From Rhodothermales bacterium (GTDB lineage: Bacteria > Bacteroidota > Rhodothermia > Rhodothermales > VXPQ01): a DNA stretch of 64,000 nt. The notes below the pieces were generated by a model that was not told where the DNA came from, searched no databases, and worked only from the letters and a program-made list of their open reading frames with translations. The DNA is taken from the NCBI GenBank assembly GCA_022821845.1, contig JAJECT010000027.1, forward strand, positions 62,001 to 126,000, read 5' to 3'. Position 1 is the stretch's first letter. Every line of letters starts with the position of its first letter. Below are positions 26,441 through 35,897 of this stretch, piece by piece. Both the position numbers and the translations under genes were made by a program.

Positions 26441-27442
26441 CGCAAGAGATCGCACGGGGACCCGAACGTACGGGGCGCGTTCCTCGAAATTCAGCAGTGT
26501 TTCGAGGGCGCCGGGCAGGGTGTCCTGCTCCATAAGCGCCGCGCGCAGGGACCCGGCGTTCCGAAATCCCTTGAAATATCCTCCGTACTGGCGGCGCATT
26601 TCGAGGACGCCTTTCCTTTCGCCCAGCCATTCGCATTTGAGCGCAAGATGTTCGGCCACCACGGCAAGGCGTTCTTCCCAGGAAGGCGGATCCATCTTCT
26701 CGCCCGTTTCCAGCCAGGCCTTCGTTTCCCGGAAAATCCATGGATTTCCTATCGCCCCCCGCCCGATCATCACGGCGTCCACGCCCGTCTCGGCAAACAT
26801 ATCCCGTATTTTGACCGCATCGGTGGCGTCCCCGTTGCCGATGAGCGGTATATCCCGCACGCCCTCCTCTCGAATGCGGCGCAGCCACTCCCAGCGGGCC
26901 GTACCGCGATACATCTGACTGCGCGTCCGGGCATGCACGGCCAGCGCGGCGATGCCTGCTTCCTCCAGCATGCGCGCCACCTCTATAATCCGAATGGATT
27001 CGTCGTTCCAGCCCAGGCGCGTCTTGACCGTAACGGGCCGCGTGGCCCCCTCGATCACCGCCTCGGTAATCTCCAGCATTTTCGGGAGATTGCGCAAAAT
27101 GCCGGCCCCGCCGTCCTTGCACACCACCTTGCGAACCGGACACCCGAAATTAATGTCGATAAGGTCCGGGTTGGCGCGGTCGACCACCGCCGCCGCTTCC
27201 CGCACCTGTTCCACGTCGCCCCCGAACAGCTGAATGCCTATCGGACGCTCCTCTTCGTAGATGTCCAGTTTTTGCACGGAATCCTGCGCGTCGTAGACCA
27301 GTCCGCCGCTGGAAATAAACTCCGTGTAGAGCAAATCCGCCCCGTACCGCTTGCACAATATCCGAAACGGCGGGTCGCTCACGTCCTCCATGGGCGCAAG
27401 AAACAGGGGATGCCGACCAAATTCAAGGGAACCGATGCGCAT
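26336..27442 (-). CDS. dusB: tRNA-dihydrouridine synthase
   Basis: A 368-residue FMN TIM-barrel enzyme reducing uridine to dihydrouridine in the tRNA D-loop. Diagnostic parts are LAPMEDVSDPPFR (FMN loop), the active-site cysteine in DINFGCPVRKV, KTRLGWND, AVHARTRSQMYRG and VMIGRGAIGNPWIF. The C-terminal helical tRNA-binding domain is followed by a ~40-residue Arg/Ala/Pro-rich tail encoded in the 105-bp overlap with the DUF445 gene. The spacing and sequence fit DusB better than DusA or DusC. Confidence 0.92.
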   Translation of the reverse strand: MRIGSLEFGRHPLFLAPMEDVSDPPFRILCKRYGADLLYTEFISSGGLVYDAQDSVQKLDIYEEERPIGIQLFGGDVEQVREAAAVVDRANPDLIDINFGCPVRKVVCKDGGAGILRNLPKMLEITEAVIEGATRPVTVKTRLGWNDESIRIIEVARMLEEAGIAALAVHARTRSQMYRGTARWEWLRRIREEGVRDIPLIGNGDATDAVKIRDMFAETGVDAVMIGRGAIGNPWIFRETKAWLETGEKMDPPSWEERLAVVAEHLALKCEWLGERKGVLEMRRQYGGYFKGFRNAGSLRAALMEQDTLPGALETLLNFEERAPYVRVPVRSLASRRKVAARPVSPRRVRAAAMESVASAPTRPGARE

Positions 27443-27697
27443 GACGAACCATCCGGGAACGAACAAAGCGAACACCGGCGGCTAAAAACCGGGGCGCTCC
27501 CGTAGCAACCCGATACGCGAAACCCATACGATCCGCCAAAAGCCCGCCGAAAGATTTTATCGCAAAAACGTAACCAGACCGCATGCGTTCCCGTAGCACA
27601 AGCGTAAGGCCGGTTTTTCGCGCAAGCCGGAATCCGCGCAGAACTGCCCGGAACCGAAACAATCCATTGCAATCCGACATTTCGATCCCTCGACGCC

Positions 27698-27982
27698 ATG
27701 TACGATTTCGCCCGCCGTCCGACCCCGCGCGCCCTCGCCGCGCCGCTTGCGGTCGCCGCCAGTTTCCTGCTTGCCGGATGCGGCCCCAACCTCTTCGACC
27801 GCATCGGAAATTTCGGATCGCTGGGTTTCTGCTCGATCATCGTGGTCGTGCTCGACGTCATCGCGCTGATCGAATTGCTCGGCAGCCGCAAATCCTTCGG
27901 CAACAAAGCAGGCTGGGCGCTCGTTATTATTTTCTTTCCGGTGCTGGGCTGCGTGTTGTATTACTTCTTCGGGCGATCATAG
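27698..27982 (+). CDS. PLDc_N domain lipoprotein
   Basis: A 94-residue protein with a lipoprotein signal (SFLLAGCGPN, Cys at about residue 28) and two hydrophobic helices (CSIIVVVLDVIALIELL and WALVIIFFPVLGCVLYYFFGR). The second ends with the PVLG...YYFFGR pattern of the phospholipase D/cardiolipin synthase N-terminal (PLDc_N) domain. No catalytic HKD domain is present, so the role is unknown; free-standing PLDc_N proteins are common small membrane proteins. Confidence 0.75.
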   Translation: MYDFARRPTPRALAAPLAVAASFLLAGCGPNLFDRIGNFGSLGFCSIIVVVLDVIALIELLGSRKSFGNKAGWALVIIFFPVLGCVLYYFFGRS

Positions 27983-28093
27983 ACGGTCGGCGTACGCGCC
28001 GCCTTGAAGACGCAAGGCATAAAGGACGCCGCAGCGCCCCGTCCGGCCCCTGCCCCTGGCGGACTTAGGCCAGCGTATCCTTAGAACGACCCG

Positions 28094-28786
28094 ATGAATC
28101 CAGACCCTGCGCCGCTGCCCTTCGCAGCGATCATCTTCGATATGGACGGCGTCATTATCGACTCCGAGCCAATACACGACCAATCCCACCGAATCGTTTT
28201 CGGGCTGCACGACCTGCCCGTTCCCGCCGAGGCGTACCCTTCCTTCAAGGGCGTCCCCGAACGCAAACTGTTCGAGCGGGTCGTGTCCGAGTTCGGATCC
28301 GACGAACACGACGTCGATACGCTCACTGTTTCGAAAGAAGAAACCTTCCTGAGCCTCATGCCGGAAATGCGCCTCATCCCGGGCGTCCTGGATTTCATAA
28401 GGCAGGCGCACGCCCGGCGGCGGCTTGCGCTAACCACCTCCGCAACAAGAAGGTATCAGCGGTTCGCCTTCGACCGGTTCGACCTGGACCCCTTCTTCGA
28501 AATCGTCGTCACGGCAGAGGACATACGCCATCACAAACCCCATCCCGAACCATACCTGGAAACAACCCGCCGCCTTGGCGCAGCGCCAAACGACTGCCTC
28601 GTTATCGAGGATTCCGTACACGGCGTCCGGTCGGCGAGCCAGGCCGGGTGCCGCGTAGCGGGCGTGACGACGTCCTTCCCCGCCGAGGCGCTCAGCGAGG
28701 CGGGCGCATACCTTACGGTGGACACGTTCGAAGCGCTGGCGAATCATCTCGGCCTGGACAGCGCGGCCCCGGGGACCGCCCGCTGA
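28094..28786 (+). CDS. HAD superfamily hydrolase (phosphatase/phosphoglucomutase-like)
   Basis: A 230-residue HAD subfamily IA protein. Motif I FDMDGVIIDSEP carries the nucleophile and acid/base aspartates (residues 15-26). Motif II is LTTSATRR, motif III the Lys in HHKPHPEPYL and motif IV CLVIEDSVHGV. The helical cap between motifs I and II is of the beta-phosphoglucomutase/phosphatase type. The natural substrate is probably a small sugar phosphate but cannot be specified. It stands alone. Confidence 0.88.
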   Translation: MNPDPAPLPFAAIIFDMDGVIIDSEPIHDQSHRIVFGLHDLPVPAEAYPSFKGVPERKLFERVVSEFGSDEHDVDTLTVSKEETFLSLMPEMRLIPGVLDFIRQAHARRRLALTTSATRRYQRFAFDRFDLDPFFEIVVTAEDIRHHKPHPEPYLETTRRLGAAPNDCLVIEDSVHGVRSASQAGCRVAGVTTSFPAEALSEAGAYLTVDTFEALANHLGLDSAAPGTAR

Positions 28787-28818
28787 CCCCACCGTCCGCG
28801 CCTCAGAGTTATCCTTGT

Positions 28819-29907
28819 CTATTCCAGCCCGCGGTCGGCAAGCCAGGCCGGGCCGCGCCCCTTGATGTTTTCGTCCCAGTACTGCATCCATTCGGGACCT
28901 TCGCGGGAGAGCCGTTCCCAGTCCATCTCCATAGGTTCGATATCCACCCCGGTCATCCATTCCGGAAGTTCCGTATCCGCCAGCGTATTCCGAACCGGAA
29001 TGCGGTAAAACCGGTGCGCCTGGTCCACGAGCGCGCTATCGGACGTAACGAATTCGTAGAACGCCCGCGCCAGCGCCGGCTGCGGGCCTCCGGCGACCAG
29101 GGCGATGCCGTCCGTCAGCACCGGCGTGCCGGCAGCAGGCGCGATATAGCCAAAAGGATACCCGTTCTGCGACTGAATGTACGTGTCCGGCATATTCCAC
29201 AGCGTCACGTCGCCTTCCTCGCGGGCCAGTTTGAGGTACAGTTGCGTCGGATCGGCGGCGTACGTCTCCACGTTGCGGTCCAGGCGAGCCAGCCATGCGT
29301 AGCCTGCCTCCACGTCCGACTGGCGCAGAATCATCGCCCCGAAAATCGTCCGCATCGTACTGGATGCCAGAGGATACCGAACGATGATGCGGTCATGCCA
29401 TTGTTCGTCAAGCAAATCGTCCCAATCCTGCGGAGGCGCCTCGCCCGTCATCGCCAGAGAGCGGGTATTGTACATAATGACTTCCGGGGTCAGAAAGGTG
29501 CCGTACCAGGCGTTGCCCGCGCCCGCAGCGTACGCGGGGGCTTCTCCCGCCCAGGACGGTTCGTACGGATCAAGCAGCCCCTCCCGGGCCGCCCGGTCGA
29601 ACGTCATGCCGTCTCCGCCCCACCAGACGCTTGCCTGCGGATTCTGCCGTTCGGTCCGAATCCGGTCGTAGGCGTCCTGTCCGCCCATATCTATCCAGGC
29701 GATATCCACATCCGGGCGGCGGGCCTCGAACAAATCCTCATAGGCGCCCAGCATTTCCTTGCCGTGGGGAGAATAGACCAGTACGCGGACGCGCTCGTCT
29801 TCGGAAGAGCACCCGGTCAGCGCCCCGGCACACCATGCCGCCAGCGCAACAAGGAGCGGCGAACGCACAAAACCGCGAAACGTCTCTGAAAAAGTATACA
29901 TCTTCAT
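28819..29907 (-). CDS. Extracellular solute-binding lipoprotein (AfuA/FbpA-like)
   Basis: A 362-residue periplasmic binding protein with a lipoprotein signal (WCAGALTGCSS, Cys about residue 33) and the type 2 binding-protein fold seen in iron- and polyol-binding FbpA/AfuA proteins: RVLVYSPHGKEML at the start, WWGGDGMTF, MYNTRSLA and a C-terminal YEFVTSDSALVDQ-like segment. No permease or ATPase gene is adjacent, so its transporter must be encoded elsewhere or it acts as an orphan. The typical ferric-ligand tyrosine pair is not obvious. Confidence 0.82.
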   Translation of the reverse strand: MKMYTFSETFRGFVRSPLLVALAAWCAGALTGCSSEDERVRVLVYSPHGKEMLGAYEDLFEARRPDVDIAWIDMGGQDAYDRIRTERQNPQASVWWGGDGMTFDRAAREGLLDPYEPSWAGEAPAYAAGAGNAWYGTFLTPEVIMYNTRSLAMTGEAPPQDWDDLLDEQWHDRIIVRYPLASSTMRTIFGAMILRQSDVEAGYAWLARLDRNVETYAADPTQLYLKLAREEGDVTLWNMPDTYIQSQNGYPFGYIAPAAGTPVLTDGIALVAGGPQPALARAFYEFVTSDSALVDQAHRFYRIPVRNTLADTELPEWMTGVDIEPMEMDWERLSREGPEWMQYWDENIKGRGPAWLADRGLE

Positions 29908-29984
29908 GGAGAAAGCGTGAAAGCAATGCGCTGATTAAATCCGCTAAGCGAAGCAGTCCTCGTTAGCGCAATCCTGAAAGGGCG

Positions 29985-32333
29985 TCACTGTTCGACGAGG
30001 CGCAGCTGCGCGTATTTCAGCATAATTTTTTTTCGGCCCGCCTCCTGAAAGGCGATGACGGCCCGCATCTGCTCGCCATGGCCTTCCACGGAAAGCACTT
30101 CGCCTTGCCCGAACTTCGGATGATCCACGCAGCGGCCCGGCGCAATGGCGCCCTCGCCTTCTTCGTAGACCACGGTGCGCCCGTTTGCCTTGCGCGCAGG
30201 CGCGGCCAGGTTCCGGCGATAATAATGCGGCGCCATCTGATCGTACGAAGAATTTTTGGGAATGTCGAACGTTTCTTCCGGGTCCGCCTGGAACCGCCCC
30301 TTCCGCTGCGCAATCGGCGAACCGCCCGGCGCGCGAACGACGCCCCCGTCGATCTCGTCCAGAAAACGGCTGCGCACGGACGGCGACGAACTGCCGAAAC
30401 GAAAGCGGCTCCGGGCCCAGGACAGATAGAGCTGCTTCGCCGCGCGGGTGGCGCCTACGTAAAAAAGCCTGCGCTCCTCCTCCACGGCGTCCTGTTCCTG
30501 CATGGCCATGGAGATGGGAAAAAGCCCCTCTTCCAGTCCCGTAACGAACGCCACGGGAAATTCGAGCCCCTTGGACGCATGCAGCGTCATAAGCGTTACG
30601 CGCGCTTCGTCGTCCATATCGTCGAGGTCGGTCCGAAGCGCCATTTCCTGCAGGAACGTACTGAGCGTACGCTCTTCGGGATTGTCCGCCGCGTATTCCG
30701 CAATGGCCCCGATCAATTCCTGCACATTCTGCCAGCGCGCAAGGCTTTCTTCAGGCGTTCCGTCCTGCTGGAGCTGGCGGGCAAGGCCGGTCGCCTCCGT
30801 CAGGGAGCGCGCTACGTCCTCGACGGGCGCGCCTGCTTCGACCTGCCGCATGTGCTGGCGCATCATTTCCCGGAACGCAACGACGGCGCGCTCGCCCTGC
30901 GGCGGAAGTCCCGCCAGCGCGGCTTGCTCGATGGCCTCCCAAACCGTGCACTGCCGATCTTCCGCAAAGGCTGCAAGCCATTCGAACGTCCTCGCCCCGA
31001 TGCCGCGCGCGGGATAATTGATCACGCGCCGCAAACTGGCCAGATCGCCGGGGTTGATCAACAGGCGCAGGTACGCAAGCATATCTTTTACTTCCTTGCG
31101 CTGGTAGAACGAAAGTCCGCCCACGACGCGGTACGGAACGCCCCCCTGCCGCAGCGCGTCCTCTATCGAGCGGCTTTGCGCATTGGTCCGGTAGAACACC
31201 GCGAAATACTCGTAGCCATAGCCAAACGCGGCGCGCGCGCTCCTGATTTCCCGTTCGATTTTTTGCGCCTCTTCCCGCTCCGATTCCGCCTCTATGAGCG
31301 ACACAGGCTCTCCCTCTCCGTTTTCCGTCCACAGGTTTTTTTCTATGCGGTCCCGATTGTGTCCAATGATGGACTCGGCCAGGCGGAGAATATTCCCGGT
31401 GGAGCGGTAATTCTGCTCCAGCCGCACGGTAACGGCTTTCGGATAATCGCGGCGGAAAGAGAGGATATTGGCGATATCGGCTCCGCGAAAGGCGTAAATG
31501 CTCTGGGCGTCGTCCCCCACGACGCAAATGTTCTTGTGCCCGCCGGCGAGCAGGTTGACCAGTTTGTACTGCGCGTGGTTGGTGTCCTGGTATTCGTCGA
31601 TGTGCAGATATTTCCAGCGCGCCCGGTATTTTTCGAGCGCGTCCGGGTGTTGATTGAACAATGCAATGGGCTTCAGGAGCAAGTCGTCGAAATCCATGGC
31701 GTTTGCCGTGCGAAGCGCCTCTTCGTACAACCCGTAGAGTTGCGCGGCGACCTGCTGAAACGGGCCGAATGCGGATCGGGCGTATTCCTCCGGGGATTTC
31801 ATCCGGTTCTTCGCGCCGGACAACATATTGCGAATGCTGCGGGGCGCGTACTGCTTCGCATCGATATCGGCGCGCTGCATCAACTGGCGCAGCACCCGCT
31901 CCGAATCGTCCGTGTCGTAAATGCTGAAATCCCGCCCATAGCCGATCCGCTCCCCTTCCATGCGCAGGACGCGGGCGAAAATCGAGTGAAACGTGCCCAT
32001 CCACAGGTCGCGGGCGGCAGGCCCCGCCAGCCGATCGATGCGGCTGCGCATTTCGCGGGCGGCCTTGTTCGTAAACGTAAGCGCAAGAATCTCCCAGGGG
32101 CGGGCGCGCTGCGTCGCAAGCAGATACGCAATCCGGTGCATGAGCATCCGGGTCTTGCCGGAACCCGGCCCCGCCACGACAAGCACCGGCCCTTCGGTCG
32201 TTTGCGCCGCTTCCCGCTGGGACGAGTTCAGGTCGGCCAGAACAGATTCGGGCGTTTCCTTGCGGGAAACGGTCTCTGCGGAAGCGGGCGCAACGGACAA
32301 ATCGGACAAATCGGCGGGCTCGGGAAAAGACAT
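29985..32333 (-). CDS. pcrA: PcrA/UvrD superfamily 1 DNA helicase
   Basis: A 782-residue 3'-5' helicase acting in nucleotide excision repair and replication-fork rescue. All SF1A motifs are present: Q motif (LNSSQREAAQ), Walker A AGPGSGKTRML, Ia TFTNKAAREM, Walker B IDEYQDTN, III VVGDDAQSIYAFRGA, IV VRLEQNYRS, V LMTLHASKGLEFP, VI LFYVGATRA. The C-terminus carries the PcrA-type Tudor-like module (GRCVDHPKFGQGEVLSVEG...) that binds RNA polymerase. The start at 32333 removes a leader without homology. Confidence 0.95.
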   Translation of the reverse strand: MSFPEPADLSDLSVAPASAETVSRKETPESVLADLNSSQREAAQTTEGPVLVVAGPGSGKTRMLMHRIAYLLATQRARPWEILALTFTNKAAREMRSRIDRLAGPAARDLWMGTFHSIFARVLRMEGERIGYGRDFSIYDTDDSERVLRQLMQRADIDAKQYAPRSIRNMLSGAKNRMKSPEEYARSAFGPFQQVAAQLYGLYEEALRTANAMDFDDLLLKPIALFNQHPDALEKYRARWKYLHIDEYQDTNHAQYKLVNLLAGGHKNICVVGDDAQSIYAFRGADIANILSFRRDYPKAVTVRLEQNYRSTGNILRLAESIIGHNRDRIEKNLWTENGEGEPVSLIEAESEREEAQKIEREIRSARAAFGYGYEYFAVFYRTNAQSRSIEDALRQGGVPYRVVGGLSFYQRKEVKDMLAYLRLLINPGDLASLRRVINYPARGIGARTFEWLAAFAEDRQCTVWEAIEQAALAGLPPQGERAVVAFREMMRQHMRQVEAGAPVEDVARSLTEATGLARQLQQDGTPEESLARWQNVQELIGAIAEYAADNPEERTLSTFLQEMALRTDLDDMDDEARVTLMTLHASKGLEFPVAFVTGLEEGLFPISMAMQEQDAVEEERRLFYVGATRAAKQLYLSWARSRFRFGSSSPSVRSRFLDEIDGGVVRAPGGSPIAQRKGRFQADPEETFDIPKNSSYDQMAPHYYRRNLAAPARKANGRTVVYEEGEGAIAPGRCVDHPKFGQGEVLSVEGHGEQMRAVIAFQEAGRKKIMLKYAQLRLVEQ

Positions 32334-32484
32334 ACGGCGAAGATAGCGAAAACGAAGGCGAAGACCGCGGGCGCCGTCGCGAAAAACGACAGGCGACGTC
32401 CGCAAGCGCTACAAGATACTGCGCGGCGAACGCGGATTCGAGCCCCAGCGGCGGCAATACGCGGAAAGAAATGTCGAAATCCGC

Positions 32485-32982
32485 CTACGAAGCAGGGTCT
32501 TCCGAGTCCGCCAGCCGCACGAAGAACCGGCGACGGTCCATGGCCACGACCCGCACATGGCTTCCGGCGGCGATAAAATCCCCTTCCGTAGCGACTTCGA
32601 TGCGTTCGTCGTCGATGCGGGCGACGCCGGTCGGGCGCAGGGGGGTTACGGCGACGCCCGTCTTGCCGAGATACCGTGCCCGCCGCTCGCTATCCCGATC
32701 CGCGCCGGGTTCGTCTCCTGTAATCGTCGTGCCCAACACAAAGCGATCCCAGGCTCCCGACGTCCACATCCAGTAAAAAAGCCCGCCGCCCGCCACCGCC
32801 GTCCCCAGAATGACGTAGACGCCCCCCAGCAATCCGGCTTCCGTGAACGTATACCCGATAGCGAACAGAATAACGATAAAGCCGAAAATGCCGACCACAT
32901 TGAAGCCCGGCACAAGATAGACTTCCACGGCGATCAGGCCGAGACCCACCAGAATGAGCGCTATCGGAAGAAAAAATCCCAT
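32485..32982 (-). CDS. NfeD C-terminal domain membrane protein
   Basis: A 165-residue protein with two to three membrane helices (FFLPIALILVGLGLIAVEVYLVPGFNVVGIFGFIVILFAIGYTF, then GGVYVILGTAVAGGGLFYWM). A soluble NfeD OB-fold follows (GKTGVAVTPLRPTGVARIDDERIEVATEGDFIAAGSHVRVV...). It lies 38 bp downstream of the long NfeD gene. Short NfeD proteins usually work with flotillin-like proteins in membrane organisation; no flotillin gene is present in this window. Confidence 0.88.
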   Translation of the reverse strand: MGFFLPIALILVGLGLIAVEVYLVPGFNVVGIFGFIVILFAIGYTFTEAGLLGGVYVILGTAVAGGGLFYWMWTSGAWDRFVLGTTITGDEPGADRDSERRARYLGKTGVAVTPLRPTGVARIDDERIEVATEGDFIAAGSHVRVVAMDRRRFFVRLADSEDPAS

Positions 32983-33020
32983 GAATTCGGGGCGTTATCC
33001 AGATCGAAAAAGCGTACAGG

Positions 33021-34439
33021 TCAGGAGGGCTCGGTCGGAGTCGAAGGGCGCACCACCACGCGGCTGCCCCGCACCTGAATTATTTCCACCGCCGCGCCGG
33101 GCGCGACGAATTCCCCCCGCGTCACCACGTCGATGCGGTCGCCGCCAATGTCCGCCGTGCCCGCAGGGCGCAACGGCGTCACGGCGACGCCCGCCTGCCC
33201 AACCAACTCGTCCAGGGCGGCGGACGAAACATACCCGGAGGCGCTGGCCAGATCCGGCGAAAGCACCAGGTGGCCGAACCGCTCCGATTTTGGAAGATAT
33301 TTGCTCAGCGAAAACATCAGCGCGATCAGCAAAACGAGCGTAACCGCCATCGTGCCAACCGCAGGCGCCAGCGCGGCGAAAGGCGGAAACGCAAGCCCGA
33401 CATTCCCGATCAGCGCGGCGAAAAGCGACCCGGCCACAAGGACCAGTCCGCCTATGCCCGCCACGCCAAAGCCCGGAATGACGAAAATCTCGGCGAGCAA
33501 AAGCAACACCCCTATGCCGAAAAGCACGATTTCCCAACTCTGGACCAGGCCGATCATGTAGTGCGGCGCGAAGAACATGGCGGCGCCCACGGCGGCGATC
33601 GTTCCGGGAAACCCGACGCCCGGCGTTTGCAATTCGAAATACAGCCCGCCCATCATCATCAGCATAAGCAGGGACTGCAAAACCGGCGAGCTGAGAAACC
33701 GCAACGCGCGTTCGATCATCGAGGCGCGATGGGCCACGGAAGCCGTCGGAGCCAGCCCGGCCTGCTCCACCACCGCATCCATATCGGAAAGAATGGCGTC
33801 CGCCACGCCCAAACGAAGCGCTTCCTCGGAAGAGAGGGTCAAGACGCTGCCTGCTTCGGATATGCCCTCGACTTCCAGCGATTCGTCCACCATGGCCTCT
33901 GCAATCCGTGGATCGCGCCCGTTGGCTTCGGCCGTGGCCCGCATCAGGCCCCGCATATAACTTTGGTACTTGTCCGGCGCCGCCTCTCCCGAACCCCCTT
34001 CCACAACGGTAGCCGCCCCGATGGAAGCGCCCGGAACCATCACGATGCGGTCGCTGGCGTAGGAAATAAGCGCCCCCGCGGAAGCAGCGTTCTTGTCGAT
34101 AAAGGCGACCGTAACCGGCTCGACGTCCAGAATCGTCTTGCGAATCTTGTCTGCGGCGTCCACCAGGCCCCCGAACGTATCCACGTCGAAGACAAGCAGC
34201 GACGCGCCGGCGGCTTCGGCGTCGCGCGTAGCCCGGCTTACGTAGCGGGCCAGCACATTGTCGATAGGCCCCTGAATCGGAACGATGTATACGGCGCCCT
34301 CCGCGAGCGGGGCTTCGAACAAAGCGTCCGGAGGCGACAAGCCCGCCTGCTGCGACTGGCCAGACGCAACAGGGGCCAGGCCGAACAGCAAACCTGCCGG
34401 AACAAGCAGCGAAGCAAAGCGCCTTGCAAGGCTATTCAT
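33021..34439 (-). CDS. Long NfeD protein with ClpP-like serine protease domain
   Basis: A 472-residue protein with a signal peptide (to VASGQ, about residue 30) and a ClpP-class domain: YIVPIQGPIDN, FDVDTFGGLVDAADKIRK, and the Ser-containing FIDKNAASAGALISYA with the following D-R-I-V-M-VPGASIGAA. Several membrane helices (LLMLMMMGGLYFELQTPG...) and a C-terminal NfeD OB-fold (VGQAGVAVTPLRPAGTADIGGDRIDV) complete it. The long form cleaves membrane stomatin-like proteins in archaea. A start at 34505 would add 22 residues ahead of the signal. Confidence 0.9.
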   Translation of the reverse strand: MNSLARRFASLLVPAGLLFGLAPVASGQSQQAGLSPPDALFEAPLAEGAVYIVPIQGPIDNVLARYVSRATRDAEAAGASLLVFDVDTFGGLVDAADKIRKTILDVEPVTVAFIDKNAASAGALISYASDRIVMVPGASIGAATVVEGGSGEAAPDKYQSYMRGLMRATAEANGRDPRIAEAMVDESLEVEGISEAGSVLTLSSEEALRLGVADAILSDMDAVVEQAGLAPTASVAHRASMIERALRFLSSPVLQSLLMLMMMGGLYFELQTPGVGFPGTIAAVGAAMFFAPHYMIGLVQSWEIVLFGIGVLLLLAEIFVIPGFGVAGIGGLVLVAGSLFAALIGNVGLAFPPFAALAPAVGTMAVTLVLLIALMFSLSKYLPKSERFGHLVLSPDLASASGYVSSAALDELVGQAGVAVTPLRPAGTADIGGDRIDVVTRGEFVAPGAAVEIIQVRGSRVVVRPSTPTEPS

Positions 34440-34516
34440 GGCGGCGCGAAAAAAGGGGAAAAAGTACCTGATCGTCTTACGGAGCTCCATTAAAATAAGA
34501 TTCATGGCAAGATGGC

Positions 34517-35053
34517 CTACCGCAACGCCGTATCGTCTCGTTCGAACGGCGTGCCAACCGGTTGCAGGCCATGTTTCGCGAACGTCTCGTCGAGTTCCGG
34601 AAGGAATCGGGCGCGAATCGGACGCGTCAGGTACGGAATCTTGCTGGCCTTGCCGAATACGTATTTTCGGAAGGGGTGGGCATAGATGCGCACATGGTCG
34701 CGCCCCAGCGGCGCGACTTCGAGGTACGCGACAATGCGGTACAACCCCCATTGTTGCAAGACGCGCTCGCGGGTAGCCACGGCGTGCGGCAAGTTGGTGG
34801 ATGTCGTATCCCATCCTGCCTCATGCAGGGCGGCCACGATGCGTTGGCGCACCCTGGCGGGAGCCACGCGCTCCTCCGACGGCGCGGCGGACAAGGTTGC
34901 CGGGTGCTCGGCGGGGTCGGCAAGGGACGCCACGCGGGACGTATCCGGCGAAACGACGTCGTAATCCCGGTATAGCGGAGCAAGCGAAGGGGCGCAGGCC
35001 GAAAACAAAAGCGAAGCGACGAGAAACGCTATCGGCGCGCAGGATCGTTTCAT
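34517..35053 (-). CDS. Hypothetical lipoprotein
   Basis: A 178-residue protein with a clear lipobox (ASLLFSACAPS, Cys about residue 19). The mature part starts LAPLYRDYDV and contains an alpha/beta region RVRQRIVAALHEAGWDTT...WGLYRIVAYLEVAPLGRDHVRIYAHPFRKY. I do not recognise a family, although the layout (short linker, then a ~130-residue globular domain) is common in Rhodothermota lipoproteins. It is cotranscribed between the hydrolase gene upstream and nfeD downstream. Confidence 0.7.
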   Translation of the reverse strand: MKRSCAPIAFLVASLLFSACAPSLAPLYRDYDVVSPDTSRVASLADPAEHPATLSAAPSEERVAPARVRQRIVAALHEAGWDTTSTNLPHAVATRERVLQQWGLYRIVAYLEVAPLGRDHVRIYAHPFRKYVFGKASKIPYLTRPIRARFLPELDETFAKHGLQPVGTPFERDDTALR

Positions 35054-35084
35054 GATCAAGACAGGCCTCTTGCCGCGTATATTT

Positions 35085-35897
35085 TCAGACCGCAAGGGCG
35101 GTGGCGCTCACGCGCTTTTGCAGAAAACGCAGCATGATCCTGTTGAACGTATCCGGATGCTCCAGCATCGGCGCATGGCCGCATTGCGCAATGAAATGCA
35201 GCTCGGCGTCCGGAATCAACTCCTCGAACTGCCTGGCTACGTCCGGGGGCGTAATGACGTCGTCCTCCCCCCAGATAAGCAGCGTCGGCGCCTGGATCGC
35301 ATGCAGGCGCGTGCGAACGGTTTCTTTTTTCGAAGCCCGCGCTACCTTGATCAGCCGCCGCACGGCAGACCGATCCGTAACCACATCCGACATTTCGTCG
35401 ATCAAATCGTCCGTCACATGCTTCTTGTCGTAAAAGGTGACCGCCGCGCGCTCCCGAATGAAATTCTTGTCGTGCCGCTTGGGACTGCCCGTTCCCATCT
35501 CTACTTCGTACAACCCCGAGGAACCGGTAAGGACCAGGGCGCAGGCGCGATCAGGATACGTGAGGATATACATGCTGGCCAGCTGGCCTCCAAGCGAATT
35601 GCCCACAAGCGTCACGAAATCAAGCGACATTTCGTCGAGAAATTCGTGCACGTACTGCATGAGCCCCTCCATATGGGTCTGGTCTATGGGAAGGGTATAC
35701 ACCGGCAGCATGGGAACGATGGCGCGGTATCCGTCCGCCGCCACGGACCGGACGGCGTCCGTCCAGTTCGTCAAGTTTCCCAGCATGCCATGCAGAAATA
35801 CAATCGGCGGGCGATCTGTCCGGGGACCTTCTTCGATATACCGGAAGCCGCCGCGCTCTTTGATTTCGTAAATGGATTTTTCTATGACCGTGTACAT
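35085..35897 (-). CDS. Alpha/beta hydrolase
   Basis: A 270-residue hydrolase with the oxyanion HG motif (FLHGMLGN), nucleophile elbow GNSLGGQ (Ser at about residue 103), acid in LIWGEDDVITP and catalytic His in QCGHAPMLEHP. It resembles C-C bond hydrolases and lipase-like esterases; the substrate is unknown. No signal peptide, so it is cytoplasmic. Confidence 0.88.
   Translation of the reverse strand: MYTVIEKSIYEIKERGGFRYIEEGPRTDRPPIVFLHGMLGNLTNWTDAVRSVAADGYRAIVPMLPVYTLPIDQTHMEGLMQYVHEFLDEMSLDFVTLVGNSLGGQLASMYILTYPDRACALVLTGSSGLYEVEMGTGSPKRHDKNFIRERAAVTFYDKKHVTDDLIDEMSDVVTDRSAVRRLIKVARASKKETVRTRLHAIQAPTLLIWGEDDVITPPDVARQFEELIPDAELHFIAQCGHAPMLEHPDTFNRIMLRFLQKRVSATALAV

Noticed and set aside
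30078-32576. An 832-codon plus-strand frame opposite pcrA
   Set aside because: Antisense to a fully motif-supported helicase and His/Arg-rich throughout, with no domain; typical antisense openness in high-GC DNA.
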